Shown: positions 1-11,177 of the stretch, piece after piece | Layout of the letters: every line of letters starts with the position of its first letter | How positions within the stretch are numbered: the stretch's first letter is position 1 | Assembly: GCA_036250195.1 (NCBI GenBank) | Contig: JAVHZZ010000004.1 | Location: 253,286,228 to 253,350,227, forward strand | Length of the DNA: 64,000 nucleotides | From: Mixophyes australis | Taxonomy: Eukaryota; Chordata; Amphibia; Anura; Limnodynastidae | Direction of reading: 5' to 3' | Made by a program: the position numbers and the translations under genes | Notes under the pieces: model-generated | Told to the model about the DNA's origin: nothing | What the model saw: only the letters and a program-made list of their open reading frames with translations | Database searches by the model: none

Positions 1-149
1 GCAAGGTAACAATTGAGGCAGTGGTGATAGCCCACCAGAATGCAGGATGGAAGAGTAGTCAGCAAGCCGGGTCAAAACCAGAGGAACGGATATTGCCAAA
101 TCAGAAGCAGGAGAATGGTTTAGGAAGACGGGTCAATACCAAATATCAC

Positions 150-1475
150 TGTCACTCACCGGACTGTTAAATCCTCTGGCTTAAGACCTAGGCCTCTCTC
201 TGCCTTGCCGGCGCCTGTCTTGTGCCGCGGCTGCTCGTCATCTTGCCCAGGGGTCTGCGCATGTGCAGACCTACAGACTGTTAAAACCTTGTTCCTCTCC
301 TCATTGGATGATTAATTACTTCTTACTATTTAAGACACCTGCGGTCCTACTACCTTTGCCTGTTCTTGATCCTCATTCTGCTGAGGTACCAAGCTGTTCC
401 CTGTTCCTGTTTATGGTACCTGTTTGCTGTGGACGCTACTTTGTATTTTATCTGCACCTGGACAAGTCTCTACTCCACGTCAGTGGTAATACCTGTCAGC
501 TGCAGACCGCTCTATGCTACCTTGTATCTTATCTGCACCTGAACAAGTTTCTACTCCATGCCAGTGGTAATACCTGTCAGCCGCAGACCACTCCATGCTA
601 CCTCGTATCTTACCTGCACCTGGACAATCTCTACTCCACGCCAGTGGTAATACCTGTCAGCCGCAGACCACTCCATGCTACCTCGTATCTTACCTGCACC
701 TGGACAAGTCTCTACTAGATGCCAGTGGTAATACCTGTCAGCCGCAGACCGCTCCATGCTACCTCGTATCTTACCTGCTCCTGGACAAGTCTCTACTCCA
801 TGCCAGTGGTAATACCTGTCAGCCGCAGACTGCTCCACGCTACTTTGTATTCTACCTGCTTCTGGATAAGTCTCTATTCCATGCCCGTGGCAATACCCGT
901 CAGCCGCGGACCACTCCATGCTACCTCGTATCTTACTTGCATCTGGATAAGTCTCTACTCCACGCCAGTGGTAATACCTGTCAGCCGGAGCCCACTTCAA
1001 GCTACATTGTATGTTATCTATTATCGGGACTAAGTTTCTATTGTGCATCTGTAGTGATAGCTGCTGGTCGCTGACTTCTCCACTACACTGTATTATTGGC
1101 TGCTCATATAGACTTTCCGTCTGTTGTCAAGCATCTGTCTGTTTCAAGTTTACCTGCATGCTAGGCACTTCAGAACTTCTCATTTCCAATTGCTACTGGT
1201 CAGTACTGTTTCTGCTACTTAGAGACTATATATATCTTCTGGAATTCCTTCTCCTATCCAGCTCAAGGGGATCCATGTTCTCATTGTGTATAGCTGTATC
1301 CGCATATTTACCATACTCCCCAGAGGGCCGCGACCTGCACAGTGGAAGCCGATAAAACCAATACTTTCTTGCGGGAGTCCCTGGAGTAGACCAGCCACTG
1401 TGTTAGACTCCGCGCCTCTGGTGAGTAAAGTCACATCTGGTAAATTCTGGGTCAAAACTCCTAGTGCCCGTGACA
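150..1475 (+). mobile_element. Nested solo LTR inserted in the gypsy 3' LTR
   Basis: This 1326-bp block is absent from the partner LTR at 5433-5891. It begins TGTCAC and ends GTGACA, a 6-bp inverted terminal match with the TG...CA ends typical of LTRs. It is flanked by an exact 5-bp duplication, ATCAC at 145-149 and 1476-1480. A TATA-like TATTTAAG near 327 suggests plus orientation. No internal coding region is present, so it is a solo LTR left by recombination. The family is not identified. Confidence 0.88.
440..1010 (+). repeat. Tandem repeat of about 81 bp, about 7 copies, inside the solo LTR
   Basis: Units carry a CACCTGGACAAGTCTCTACT-type core followed by GCCAGTGGTAATACCTGTCA. Cores start near 456, 537, 617, 697, 777, 859 and 939. 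Copies differ by a few bases. The period is close to 81, a multiple of three, which keeps frames open on both strands and produces repeated false proteins of 100-165 residues. Confidence 0.9.
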
Positions 1476-1780
1476 ATCACTCTAAGCCAGAATCAGGAAC
1501 CAAAGGAGAAGTCAGAATCCAAATATCAGCAACACAGGAACAAATGCTGGAGCAAGGCTGAAGACCAAATACTCTGGCACTAGACATGTGTCAGAGGCTG
1601 CCTTATATACCCTAAGGTGCCTCCTGATAGGGTTAGGGAGATTTTGGCGGTAAGACATGCTGGCTGCAGACAGGTGAACAGAGATAGCGTCCCGCTGCTA
1701 GGCAACAGGACGTGGTTGCTTGGAAGGTGCAGGCGTCCGTCTCCTGCACCAAGTGTCAGTGCGGAGATGGCGCCTGACAG

Positions 1781-1806
1781 TACTCTCCCCTTTCTTCTTT
1801 TTCAGG
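1781..1806 (-). promoter_or_regulatory. Polypurine tract of the gypsy element
   Basis: On the minus strand this is an almost pure run of A and G, AAAAAGAAGAAAGGGGAGAG, lying directly upstream of the 3' LTR. This is where plus-strand DNA synthesis is primed in LTR retrotransposons. Its position independently fixes element orientation and the LTR edge at 1779-1780. Confidence 0.85.
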
Positions 1807-1990
1807 GCTTGCAAGGTCGCCTCTCTCTCCTTCTTGAATTTGGCCAATAAGCGATGGGGCATGTATCTCTTGTACATCGATCCAAGATCTCTCCTCGGGG
1901 CCATAACCCCTCCAGTCAACAAGATATTGGTGGCAACCCCCGGAGATCCAGAAATCCAGAATCTGATTGATCTCATATTCCTCCCCATGA
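1806..1990 (-). pseudogene. Chromodomain of the gypsy integrase (out of frame)
   Basis: After the integrase frame stops at 1998, another minus-strand frame encodes a chromodomain. The motif YLVDWRGYGPEERSW is recognisable, followed by an acidic-basic tail running to the polypurine tract. In chromoviruses this C-terminal domain is thought to guide integration to chromatin marks. Here it is separated from the integrase core by a stop and frame change, so no single protein joins them. The domain assignment is strong; the loss of linkage is seen directly. Confidence 0.8.
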
Positions 1991-1997
1991 TCAGTCT

Positions 1998-2942
1998 TTA
2001 CTGGGACCGGGGGTGGGGTTCTTTTAACAAATCTGTTGAGAATGAGGGGTTAAAGTAGAGCAATATGAAACACATTGTGAATCTTGAATGTTGAGGAAGA
2101 AGGAGTTTGAATGTCACAGGATTTATAACTTGAGTTATTTGAAAAGGTCCTATATAATGGGGTGCGAGCTTCATGGTGGGAACTCGGAGTCTTAAATTCC
2201 TTGTGGATAACCACACTTTGTCCCCAACTCGAAGTCTGGAGACTGGTCTATGGCGACGATCAGCGCTAGCTTTGTAGCGTGGGGAGGATTCCAATAATTT
2301 GGGCTTCGTCTGAGACCATATTTGAGAAAAATCCTGAATGAGATTCTGCACAGCCGGAAGTGCTGAACCAGGTTGGGAAAGTTCAGGAAGGAGAGGGTGA
2401 AACCCACAGGTAAGAAAAAATGGAAACGAACCAGTAGATACATGCACCTGGTTATTATGAGCAAATTCTGCCCAACACAAGAAACGACTCCATTCAGCCT
2501 CATTACCCGAAGAGTAGGTCCTGAGAAATTGTTCCAAGTCTTGGTTGACCCTCTCCGTTTGGCCGTTAGTTTGAGGGTGGTACCCTGAGGAAAACTTTAG
2601 ATTGATCCCCAACTCTTTGCAGAATGATCTCCAGAACTTGGACATGAACTGTACTCCTCTATCCAAAATAATATCCTGGGGACAGCCGTGAAGAAGGAAA
2701 ATCTCCTTGATGAAGAGGTTAGCAAGGATAGAAGCCGAAGGAAGTCCCTTGAGAGGTATGAAATGTGCCAACTTGGAAAATCTATCCACTACCACCCAGA
2801 TCGTATTGAATCCATGGCTAGCTGGTAAATCGGTGACGAAATCCATAGAAATATTAGTCCATGGTCTCTCTGGAATAGGAAGTGGTACCAAGAGACTGCC
2901 TAGGTTTCTTGTGTCTGGCACATATTCCACAAGCGGTAACAT
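1998..2942 (-). CDS. Ty3/gypsy integrase core, intact 314-aa frame
   Basis: Integrase joins element DNA to the host chromosome. The frame holds the catalytic triad: D34 in ISMDFVTD, D94 in ILDRG (usually SDRG), and E130 in NGQTERVNQ. Exactly 35 residues separate the second acid from the glutamate, the D,D-35-E spacing of retroviral-type integrases. Further along are EFAHNN and a C-terminal GPF-type DNA-binding domain (APHYIGPFQI). The upstream HHCC zinc domain is missing from this frame and only poorly preserved further upstream. Although uninterrupted, it starts inside what should be a longer pol polyprotein, so it is a fragment rather than a functional gene. Confidence 0.85.
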   Translation of the reverse strand: MLPLVEYVPDTRNLGSLLVPLPIPERPWTNISMDFVTDLPASHGFNTIWVVVDRFSKLAHFIPLKGLPSASILANLFIKEIFLLHGCPQDIILDRGVQFMSKFWRSFCKELGINLKFSSGYHPQTNGQTERVNQDLEQFLRTYSSGNEAEWSRFLCWAEFAHNNQVHVSTGSFPFFLTCGFHPLLPELSQPGSALPAVQNLIQDFSQIWSQTKPKLLESSPRYKASADRRHRPVSRLRVGDKVWLSTRNLRLRVPTMKLAPHYIGPFQITQVINPVTFKLLLPQHSRFTMCFILLYFNPSFSTDLLKEPHPRSQ

Positions 2943-2990
2943 AGGCCTTAATGTCTGCCTAAATACAGGGCAACCAATAATACCTAGAAA

Positions 2991-3935
2991 TCAACGAGAA
3001 GGTCTTCTTGACACCCGCATGCCCGGCAGAGAATCATGGGCCCACTTGAGAGCCTTGGGCCGAAGCCTGGAAGTGAGAAAGGAGCTACCAGGAGGAGGAA
3101 CCTTAGTTGAAGTTCTGGTGAGGGCCACAATGGTAGTAGGATCCAAGATGGTTCTGGGGGTTGGGGTGGGTTGAAGATCTTTATCATCAAATGACCAGGA
3201 GAGAGCATCTGCCCTGATATTCTTAACCCCAGGTCGAAAGGTCAAAATGAGATTAAAACGGGCAAAAAACAAGGACCAGCGGGCCTGACGTGGGTTCAGA
3301 CACTGAGCTGTTTGCAAGTACGTTAAGTTCTTATGGTCCGTGTAGACAGTAACAGGATGCTCAGCCCCCTCTAGCAAATGTCTCCACTCCTCTAGTGCTG
3401 TTTTGATGGCCAATAACTCTTTATCCCTGATACCATAGTTTTATTCGCTGGAGGAAAATGTTTTGGAACAGAAACCACAGGGATGAAACTTTCCATCGGA
3501 ATCTTTCTGTGAAAGAATGGCTCCTATGCCAATGGAGGATGCATCAACTTCAACAAAGAAAGGCAGAGACAAGTCAGGTTGTAGCAAAATAGGGGCGGAG
3601 GAGAACGCCCTTATTAATGACTGGAAGGCACTGAGGGCTTCGGCAGACCATGATTTTGCTGCTCCCTTGCGTGTGAGAGCAGTAATGGGAGAAATGAGAG
3701 TACGTTCTGCCACGAGGAATCCTTTCTCCAGGAATAAGTTCAATGGAACAATCACAAGGACGGTGGGGTGGAAGAGTCTCAGCGGAAGTCTTACTGAAGA
3801 CATCCACCAAGGCAGCGTATTCAGATGGCAACCCAAGACTGGGTGTAAGAGCGTGACATCTAATAGGTAGGTTATTGAGGCATCGATCAGTGCAGAGCGG
3901 ACCCCAGGAAGTAACCTGAGCATGATGCCAATCAC
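2991..3935 (-). pseudogene. gypsy pol: end of RT, connection and RNase H (broken)
   Basis: Two adjoining frames, 3441-3935 and 2991-3413, carry the tail of reverse transcriptase and RNase H. Recognisable pieces are FFVEVDASSIGIGAILSQ (RNase H start with its first acidic residue), [11 protein letters not shown], and [14 protein letters not shown] near the end. The frame breaks between 3413 and 3441. The palm subdomain with the Y-x-D-D catalytic site is not found: the sequence passes from the RT N-terminus near 3750-3820 straight to the thumb-side region, so roughly 200 codons appear deleted. The element could not copy itself. Confidence 0.82.
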
Positions 3936-4356
3936 ATTGGGGTGAATGCTCCCTTAACCAGTGTAGTCCTAATATTACCGGATTAACAGTCTGTGGAAGA
4001 ACTACAACTGAGATCCATTCAAAATGGAGGAGACCAACTTGCAGTCGGATCGGCTGGGTGGCCTGAGAGATAGATCCATTGGCCACTCTGTTACCATCCA
4101 CCGCTGTCAGAACCAAGGTTTGCAATAATGATTCCAGGGGGAGATGAAGGTTAGCTGCTAAGGATGCAGAGATAAAGTTTCCAGCTGCCCCTGAATCCAC
4201 GAAGACCCGAAGGGAGACCGAACCCTGGGAAGCATGGATGATGATGGGCATCAAAAAGTCCGTCTTGTCTGGGGAATAAGAGGATGATGTACTCAGTCCT
4301 AGACCGGCTTTCCCGGCACCGACTAGGATCTGGCGTTTCCCGGTCTTTTGGGACAC
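3574..4356 (-). pseudogene. gypsy aspartic protease and RT N-terminus
   Basis: The frame begins just after the gag zinc knuckle and contains VFVDSGAAGNFIS, the D-S/T-G active-site signature of retropepsins, followed by a hydrophobic ILGLHWL flap-side motif. It continues to LIPGERIPRGRTY, the usual start of gypsy reverse transcriptase, then degenerates into unrelated frame. The protease would cut the Gag-Pol polyprotein. The deletion of the RT core starts here. Confidence 0.82.
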
Positions 4357-5250
4357 TGAGATAGAATGTGAGAGGGGTCAGCGCAGTTGAGGCATAGATG
4401 GTTTTTAAACCTTCGTTTCCACTCCTCCACGGTTAGACGAGAACGCCCGATCTGCATGGGCTCCTCAGGTAGAATTGATGGGTTCTGAAAAGTGGAGACC
4501 AAACGTGGACTAGCCCGACGAGATTGTTCTCGTTCCTGATTACGCTCCAAATACCGGATATCGACCTGCATAAGGAGATCAGATCATCTAGGGTAGCTGG
4601 TAAATCAAAACTCGTCCTTGATCCGATCTGTCAGCCCCTGACAGAAGGGGCTAATTTTTCCAGTTCAGTTCAGAGGCGAGAGTTCTGAACTGAATTGCGT
4701 ACTGACCCACGGGAAGGCTTCCCTGACGTAGCTTCAAAATGCTGGAGGCCGCAGAGGCAACTCGACTAGGCTCATCAAACACTTTTCTGAAGCTTTGTAT
4801 GAAGGAGAATGTTTTTTGTAACAGGGGGTCATCATGCTCCGATAGAGGAAAGGCCCAGGCAAGCGCTTGATCCGTGAGTAACAAAATAATATATGTCACC
4901 ATGGCTCATTCTGAAGAAAAATTTCCTGGTGATAGCTCGAACTGGATAGCACATTGGTTGAGAAAAGCTTTGCACTTTCTCGGATCACCACCAAATTTTT
5001 CGGGAAGTGGGATGCGAATCCCTTCAATAGGATTAGGTGCAGCTGAAGCAGGAGAGCCGACAACGGGGGGTACGGAAGCAACAGATACTCCTGGAGGAGT
5101 CAGGGTTCTCTGGAGGGTATCCATGCATGTAGCCAGTCCCTGAAGGCATTGCAGGAGCTGAGTCTAGTTAACCTCTTGTTGATCAACTCGGCGAGTCAGG
5201 TGCTGCAGGAGGTCAATAGCAGAGAGATCACCGGTGCCTTCGGCATTTGA
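4323..5250 (-). pseudogene. gypsy gag (nonsense and frameshift mutations)
   Basis: Gag packages element RNA. The likely start is the ATG at 5250 (MSNAEGTGDLSAID); the frame meets a stop within about 30 codons, then resumes with a region including LPEKFGGDPRKCKAFLNQ, a capsid motif of chromoviral Gag, up to 4906. A second break precedes the 4651-4902 frame (YAIQFRTLASELNW), and a third part, 4323-4571, ends in a zinc knuckle, CLNCADPSHILSQC (C-x2-C-x4-H-x4-C). At least three lesions interrupt the gene. Confidence 0.8.
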
Positions 5251-5432
5251 CATGGCCAGAGTATACTTTCAGAATCACTAGGTGGAATTGATGATACCTG
5301 CCAGCAATTGGCACTACTGAGTACTGAGGCGCAGAGTCTAACATGCCCCTGGTTTTCACCAGGAACCCCCGCAAGGAGGTATAGACTTCGCTGCAAGGGG
5401 CGTGCAGGTCGCGGCTGTCAGTATCAGTCAGC

Positions 5433-5891
5433 TGGCGAGGTAACAATTGAGGCAGCTGTTATAGCATAAAAAGGATGCAGGATGGAAGAGTAGTCAGCAA
5501 GCCGGGTCAAAACCAGAGGAACGGATATAGCCAAATCAGAAGCCGGAGAATGGTCAGGAAGCCGGGTCAATACCAAATATCACTCAAAGCCAGAATCAGG
5601 AACCAAAGGAGAAGTCAGGAACAAGCCGGGGTCAGAATCCAAATAACAGCAACACAGGAACAAACACTGGAGCAAGGCTGAAGACCAAATACTCTGGCAC
5701 TAGACATGTGTCAGAGGCTGCCTTATATACCCTAAGGTGCCTACTGATAGGGTTAGGTAGATTTTGGCAGTAAGACATGCTGGCTGCAGACAGGTGAACA
5801 GAGATAGTGTCCCGCTGCTAGGCAACAGGACGTGGTTGCTTGGAAGGTGCATCTCCTGCACCAAGTGTCAGTGCGGAGATGGCGCCTGACA
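5433..5891 (-). repeat. 5' LTR of the Ty3/gypsy element
   Basis: This block matches the left LTR pieces 1-149 and 1481-1779. On the minus strand it starts TGTCAGGCGCC at 5891. The inner boundary and primer-binding site could not be fixed because the matching end of the other LTR is cut by the window. 5892-5896 (GATCC) would be the outer target duplication; its partner lies outside the window. Confidence 0.88.
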
Positions 5892-5959
5892 GATCCTCAG
5901 TGATAAACTGGATTTTTACTGTTAATTACAATTACTCTTTTTAGTGCATTGTCTGGCAA

Positions 5960-6086
5960 CCTGGATTGGTCTGGGTCTGATAAAAGCACGCATCCCGGGG
6001 TGGTCATTGCCATGTATTAGCTGTAGAATTACCACAGTTATCCAAGGAACGGGTGGAGCGATCAAATGAACCATAACTGATTTCAT
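5960..6086 (-). pseudogene. 18S rRNA fragment (5' domain)
   Basis: The minus strand reads TTGGATAACTGTGGTAATTC, AGCTAATACATG and GATGCGTGCTTTTATCAGA, which are universally conserved stretches of the eukaryotic 18S rRNA 5' domain (roughly bases 90-230 of the mature RNA, placed from memory). It carries substitutions, for example CTACAGC where functional genes have CTAGAGC, and ends abruptly on both sides, so it is a dispersed fragment and not an rDNA unit. Confidence 0.85.
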
Positions 6087-6115
6087 GATCCAATTCCATC
6101 TTGCACCACGTTTCT

Positions 6116-6474
6116 TTACTGACACTGGTGTGTGGCAATGTTTCTTAGATGTGCTAGGAACTGTTGTGTGTTTGAGTCATTGCTCTGTCGCTTAGCATCC
6201 AGGCAAGTCGCTGCTCTCTTTGTTTGAAAGTGTATAAAAATAATATTGTGACCTGTGAGGTGGCCAAAATTGACTGCAAATGATTTGAAATTAGTGTTAT
6301 TGAGGTTAATTATGATGTAGGGGAAAAAAGCAAATATATGTGATTTTAGAAAAAAATCTGAATTCAAAACCAAGACCAAAACACGCAAGAACGGTTTTGC
6401 CAAAACCAAAACAAGAAGGTAAGCCAGATCCAAAACCAAAACCAGAACACAGGGGTCAGTGAACATCTCCACTT
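6116..6474 (+). mobile_element. hAT-like 3' terminal fragment
   Basis: The block resembles the 3' end of the large hAT at 29430-29653: a TTATTGAGGTTA motif, then AT-rich DNA, then a run of short AACCAAAACC-type words and a final GTGAACATCTCCA that resembles the GTGCACATCCCTA terminus. AAAATTGACTGCAAATGATT here also matches the interior of the hAT fragment at 44600. No 5' terminus or duplication was found, so this is a truncated relative. Confidence 0.5.
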
Positions 6475-6479
6475 ATAAG

Positions 6480-9059
6480 TGATCACCAGTGATTCCCAAT
6501 TGGAAGCCAGTGGCTCCCTTATATCACCTCTGTGATATATGAAGCATCCTTGTTATAGTAATGAGGACAAGACTTAAGCCCCACTATTCCACCCTTAGAA
6601 TTCTCCTCAATTTCCCTCCACTTTACCCACAACATAATTTAAAATGAAACATAAGGTATTATATGAAATGTACCATATGCTCAAGGAGAACACAGATTTT
6701 CATGTATGGACACAATGCCAACCACTGTCCATACATATCCGTAGGTATATACATTAGATTGTAAGGTGCATTTTACTAGGGTCTAATGGTATTCAGTCTT
6801 CTACTCCTGCTTTACTGGGATGTCCTCAGTAATGAGGTGGGTGGCTGACCAAAATGAATCCCCAAATTTATTTGCAAACTTTGGATCTTATTAAAGGTCT
6901 CCAGGACTTATAGTTTCTAAGATTGCAGTGCCATGACCAGCGAGATTCAGTAAAAAAAAATAGCTGACTGCATAAATTAATGTTAGATGTTTTTTCAGCA
7001 GAATTAAAACTTATTTCCTTGATCATGAAAATAATTGAGATATTTTATGCTCAATATAATGCCGTTGTCTACTAGTCCATATATACAAGTGCCTTGTAAT
7101 TTATCTGTGGTTTTTAGAAGGAGAATAATGTGAAATATTCTAGAACAGATGGATGACTTTATCAAATACATGACTTGTGTGCTAACTACAAGAATATGTA
7201 AATCAGCTCTGATCAGTGAGAACACTGTAATATTTATAATATAACCTAAAATTAAACCATGTTTCAAAAACTGAAAATGTAAATGTCAACTTTGTAGGTG
7301 AATATACAAAAATACTAGCTATGAATGTGTTCGCAAGTTGCACAGATCTCCTGAACTTTCCATAAACAAATGTATTGTATTTATAAATCTGTGTGAACTC
7401 TAAAGAATAGATTTATTAAAGCTCCTACAAAGGAAAATGTGGAGGTGTTGCCCATAGCAAGCACTTAGATACTAGCTATCATTTATTTAGTAGAAACTAA
7501 AAAAATAAAAGCTAGAATTTTATTTATAGAAGGTTTGATAAATCTCCTGATAAATCTATTAGTTTTGGTTGTTGAATGCAATTGGATAATGAAGGTTTGC
7601 CAAGTATAGCATGTATTAAACATACAAAACAGAAGCCCTATATTAACAAAGGTCCATATAGTAACCCCTAAGTATTATTATCTAGTGCAATACAATAAGA
7701 GAACATTATTACGACACATTGAACCAGTGGTACAGTAAACATAATGCAATTTAAGTGCCAAAAGCAATAGCACATACATACCAGTGCCAAATAATTTATA
7801 TTATACCTGGGCTGTGTAAGGAATCTCAATAGAACATACAGAGAACAATTTACATGCAGATAGCACACTTGCACAGAATAACGAAAAGGCCCACTAGCTC
7901 TATCATGTTCCTTTATGTTGATGAGTTGTAGTAACAGCCTATTGGTAACTCCTTTAATATATTTTCCTTTTAACCTAAACTTTAATAAGTTAACGGATAA
8001 AATATATAAAATATGAATGGTCACTTCTTAGAACTTCTTGTTATTAAAACATGACCCCCTTTGCCCCCTCATTTGTTTACATTGCCCAACTGTATTGGTT
8101 ACATTATTCCATGGATTAAGCTGCCCATACATTTTGACTAAGACTTTTTAAAGAAAAAAAGAGAGCATAGAATCTGGCACTGAGTTCCAGAGTATTTTCT
8201 ATCTTCAGGGTAAGCGCTGGCTCCATGTTTATGGTGGAACTTAATTTAATTTCATATGGACACTACTCTGCTGGTTGTATAGGGTAATGTGTCACAAACT
8301 AGGTGATCCCTGTTATGTTGCCCTAGGGGAGGCAAGGGAGTTTCAATTGGTGATGGAGATGATATTGATATTGATAGGTGAAATGGTGATAAAACTCACA
8401 TTTCACCCACACTAAGAATATTACTATTTATTCCTATATGTTCACCGTGTTATACAGCTCAAGAATTTTTTTATGTAATATTGCTCTAATAACCAGAATG
8501 ATATATTGCTCAACGACTTTCATGTTTTACAGCTCTCATCAGCATCTTATACAGCAATAATGATTATCTTATAATAACCAATTTCTCCCCACTGACAGTT
8601 CAAATTCAATCATTATTTGATTAGGCAGATCTGATCATTGTGGGTATGGCTAGGTAAACAGTGGAGAATTTTCCAACAGATGTGTTATCTACAATGATTG
8701 TACCTACGATTGAAGGTCCCATCGGTCAGGCGTATCATGAGTACACGCTAGACACAATTTATCCTCAGATCTGTGTTCTTCATCTGGTCCTCTAATCATT
8801 TAGAAAATAACAATTATTTATTCAATCATTCAATCCTGTCACACTGATAAAAAACCTCCTTGTTTTAGCTTTCCACATGTCATAACAAATTTTGTTAGGT
8901 TCTATGATCTGAAACAAAATATTCAGTCTCAGAACAAATTATTCCATCTACAGCACTCTGTACATTTAGTCACTTGGGTATGTTCATTGCCGGCATCAGC
9001 TGAAAAGGCCATGGGATATATTTACTAAACTGCTCATTTTTTTAGTACATTCTACAAAA
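6480..9059. other. AT-rich non-coding stretch
   Basis: No recognisable gene, RNA or complete element was seen. Short frames at 7004-7267 and 7668-8024 on the minus strand lack any familiar motif and look like chance. Some of the DNA (for example 8620-8770) has the look of old MITE sequence, but no termini could be paired. Confidence 0.5.
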
Positions 9060-10045
9060 TGACAGCTGGGTTCTGATTCCCAGTGCCCAGCAAATTTTGG
9101 GCCTTCTGTCCTACCTGCACTCAAGAGTCTTATGCTCTGTTATTAGCTATGGGCCTCTTGCCTAACTACCTAATAGGCCTTGTGCCCACTCACTAAACAA
9201 GAGGACCTTGTGCCCTAATCACTAACTTGTGTCCAGTACAATGGGCCTAGTGCCCCAGAACTACCAAATGGGCCTCCTGCCCAAATAAACCCTGCCTATG
9301 CCCTAACTGTGCCAGGACCTTGTGCCCACTATTTGTGGCAATGGGCCTGGTGCCCGAATTGCCCACGGGCCTTGTGCCTGACCTAACAGAGTATTTTTTA
9401 CTCACGTGCTTCGTTCAGAATACTCCACTTGCCCCGGTGTCTTCAAGTCTTCCAGACCCTCCCCGCTGTCATTTTGGCAGGGACGCTCTTAGACCTTACA
9501 AAGGCTCCCCGCCGATGATCTGTTCTTTTTCTTGATCTCAGTGTCTTCTGACTTGCGCACCTCCTTCTTCTCTTGCCATGCTGTCTTCTCCGTAGTCTTC
9601 TCGTGGCTGGGTAGCTCCTAGCCCTTACAAGGGCTCCCTGTCACATCCGCCGGAGTCTGTGTCTTCTTTCCTTATGAACCTCCCACGGCATCATCTTCCG
9701 TCGGCTCTGCTACCAAACTGAACTCAAGACGGTGCGCCTAGTGGCGTATATAGCTGCAGGTGCGCCGACGCCAAATGGTGACGCGACGAGCCTGGATTGG
9801 CTCGTCGTGGTGCCAAAAATTCAAATGACCTGAGGCGAGCCAGGTTTAGTTTGCTTGTCCGGTCACTGATTGGCCGACAGAGGATGCTGAGCCCTGATTG
9901 GTTCCTCTGCCCCCTGTCCCTGGAACCTGCAAAGGAAGAGAAAAAATTCCCGTCCCTGGAACGCAGAACTAATGAGTTTTTTTTTCTCTTCTCCTATCTT
10001 CACCCTCTTCACGGGCACACCAAATATTGGGCACATCTCAACAAA
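9060..10045 (-). repeat. Diverged inverted copy of the GC-rich promoter repeat
   Basis: Read on the minus strand this matches the layout of 11186-12340: a block near 9940-10030 with CCAGGGAC and AGAGGGTGAAGA, CCAAT boxes (ATTGG at 9794, 9869, 9896 on plus), a TATA-like TATATA near 9750, a purine-rich transcribed segment, and then the GGGC/GCCC hairpin words between 9085 and 9380. Identity is moderate and edges are approximate. Confidence 0.6.
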
Positions 10046-11177
10046 TACCAGAGAAATCTAGAGATATTTGGCTATATTTCACTGTAATCCTGCAAAAATA
10101 GCATTTAAGGGCCCAAAGTCTTTTTAAATAGGCCCTTTGGTTTTTTACTAAAGCGCAGCCCTGTTATACAAAATATGCTAATCTGCATTTGTATATCTAC
10201 CCAAAGCCAAACATGTTTTGTTCAACTGAATGAGGTAACAAACTGGGTGTCTCTGTATCTATCAGCGCTACTGGAAGTCCAGTACACCTGCAGGCAAAGT
10301 ATGCAGTGGCTGCAGCCTGTGATCTGGGAGACTGACTGAGTCTGAGCAGACTTTTAAACACTAGTAATAGAAATGTCAGACCAGCCTTTCTCACAAATGC
10401 CACAATTACAAGATTCTGGGCCTGAATGCAAAACCACTATACAAAATCCAACTAGCCCCACACTAGTAGGAAAAAAAACAATCTAATAAAATTAAAAGCT
10501 TTTATACTTCCATGATAGAAAGTAACTCACAACAACACTAAATATGTTACCAATATTTAAAAGAAATCTTTAGCAAACATCTATTTTTTTAACCAGTAAT
10601 ACTTCCGTGACACAAGTTGAGCTAGATTTGACAGCATTTTAATAGTCTACAAACTAGTAATTTTCTAAATCATTTCACTGTTGCTTCAAATGGCAAGAAT
10701 GCACTCGGGACTTCTGCAATATCACTCAGAGAGACCCACAGCATTTACCAGTATTATCTCCTAGTCACGACTTTATGCAGAATCTGGATGAGACACTGCA
10801 ATCAATCATATTATAAGAGGTAACAAAGCAAATGAGTACATCTCTATTAGTAAATCCAAACACATCCAGGTCTCTCACACACGTTGCTTAATCCATTTTA
10901 GGCTTAAATGCTATTCAGCTGAAAGCAGCTGTGGACAGGTTTTCTCTTCCCTATGCAGAGCATGTCTCTCACATTTATTAATGTATTCCTCACTGTAATA
11001 TTACAAATCTATGTTATTAGTTAATGGTATTTAGTATAAATTTGCAAGCATACAATCTTTATCGCCTAGGCTAATTGACACATAAATATGAAGATTTAGT
11101 TGTAAAAACCTGATTTATTAAGAAACACAAAGTGAACACAATATGCGCTTTTTAAAATTGGACAGAAATTTCACATA
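10046..11177. other. AT-rich spacer between the two inverted GC-rich repeats
   Basis: Nothing coding is supported. The minus-strand frame 10197-10403 has no recognisable motif. The base composition is strongly AT-rich and switches sharply to GC-rich at 11186, the apparent edge of the next repeat. Confidence 0.5.

Larger units (their letters stand above)
1..1779 (-). repeat. 3' LTR of Ty3/gypsy element (split by a nested LTR)
   Basis: Positions 1-149 and 1481-1779 match 5433-5891 almost base for base, which makes this the second LTR of the same element. The element runs on the minus strand, so the LTR begins at 1779 (minus-strand TGTCAGGCGCC) and its far end is cut by the window edge. Without the insert the LTR is about 450 bp, like its partner. 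Differences from the other LTR are short indels, including about 17 bp near 5612-5630 that are absent here. A TATA-like TATATACC lies near 1604. Confidence 0.9.

Noticed and set aside
263..1074. Overlapping 100-165 codon frames on both strands
   Set aside because: They are produced by the 81-bp tandem repeat of the nested solo LTR and repeat the same peptide; no domain.
5960..6086. Functional 18S rRNA gene
   Set aside because: Only about 125 bp, with changes at conserved sites and no flanking rRNA.
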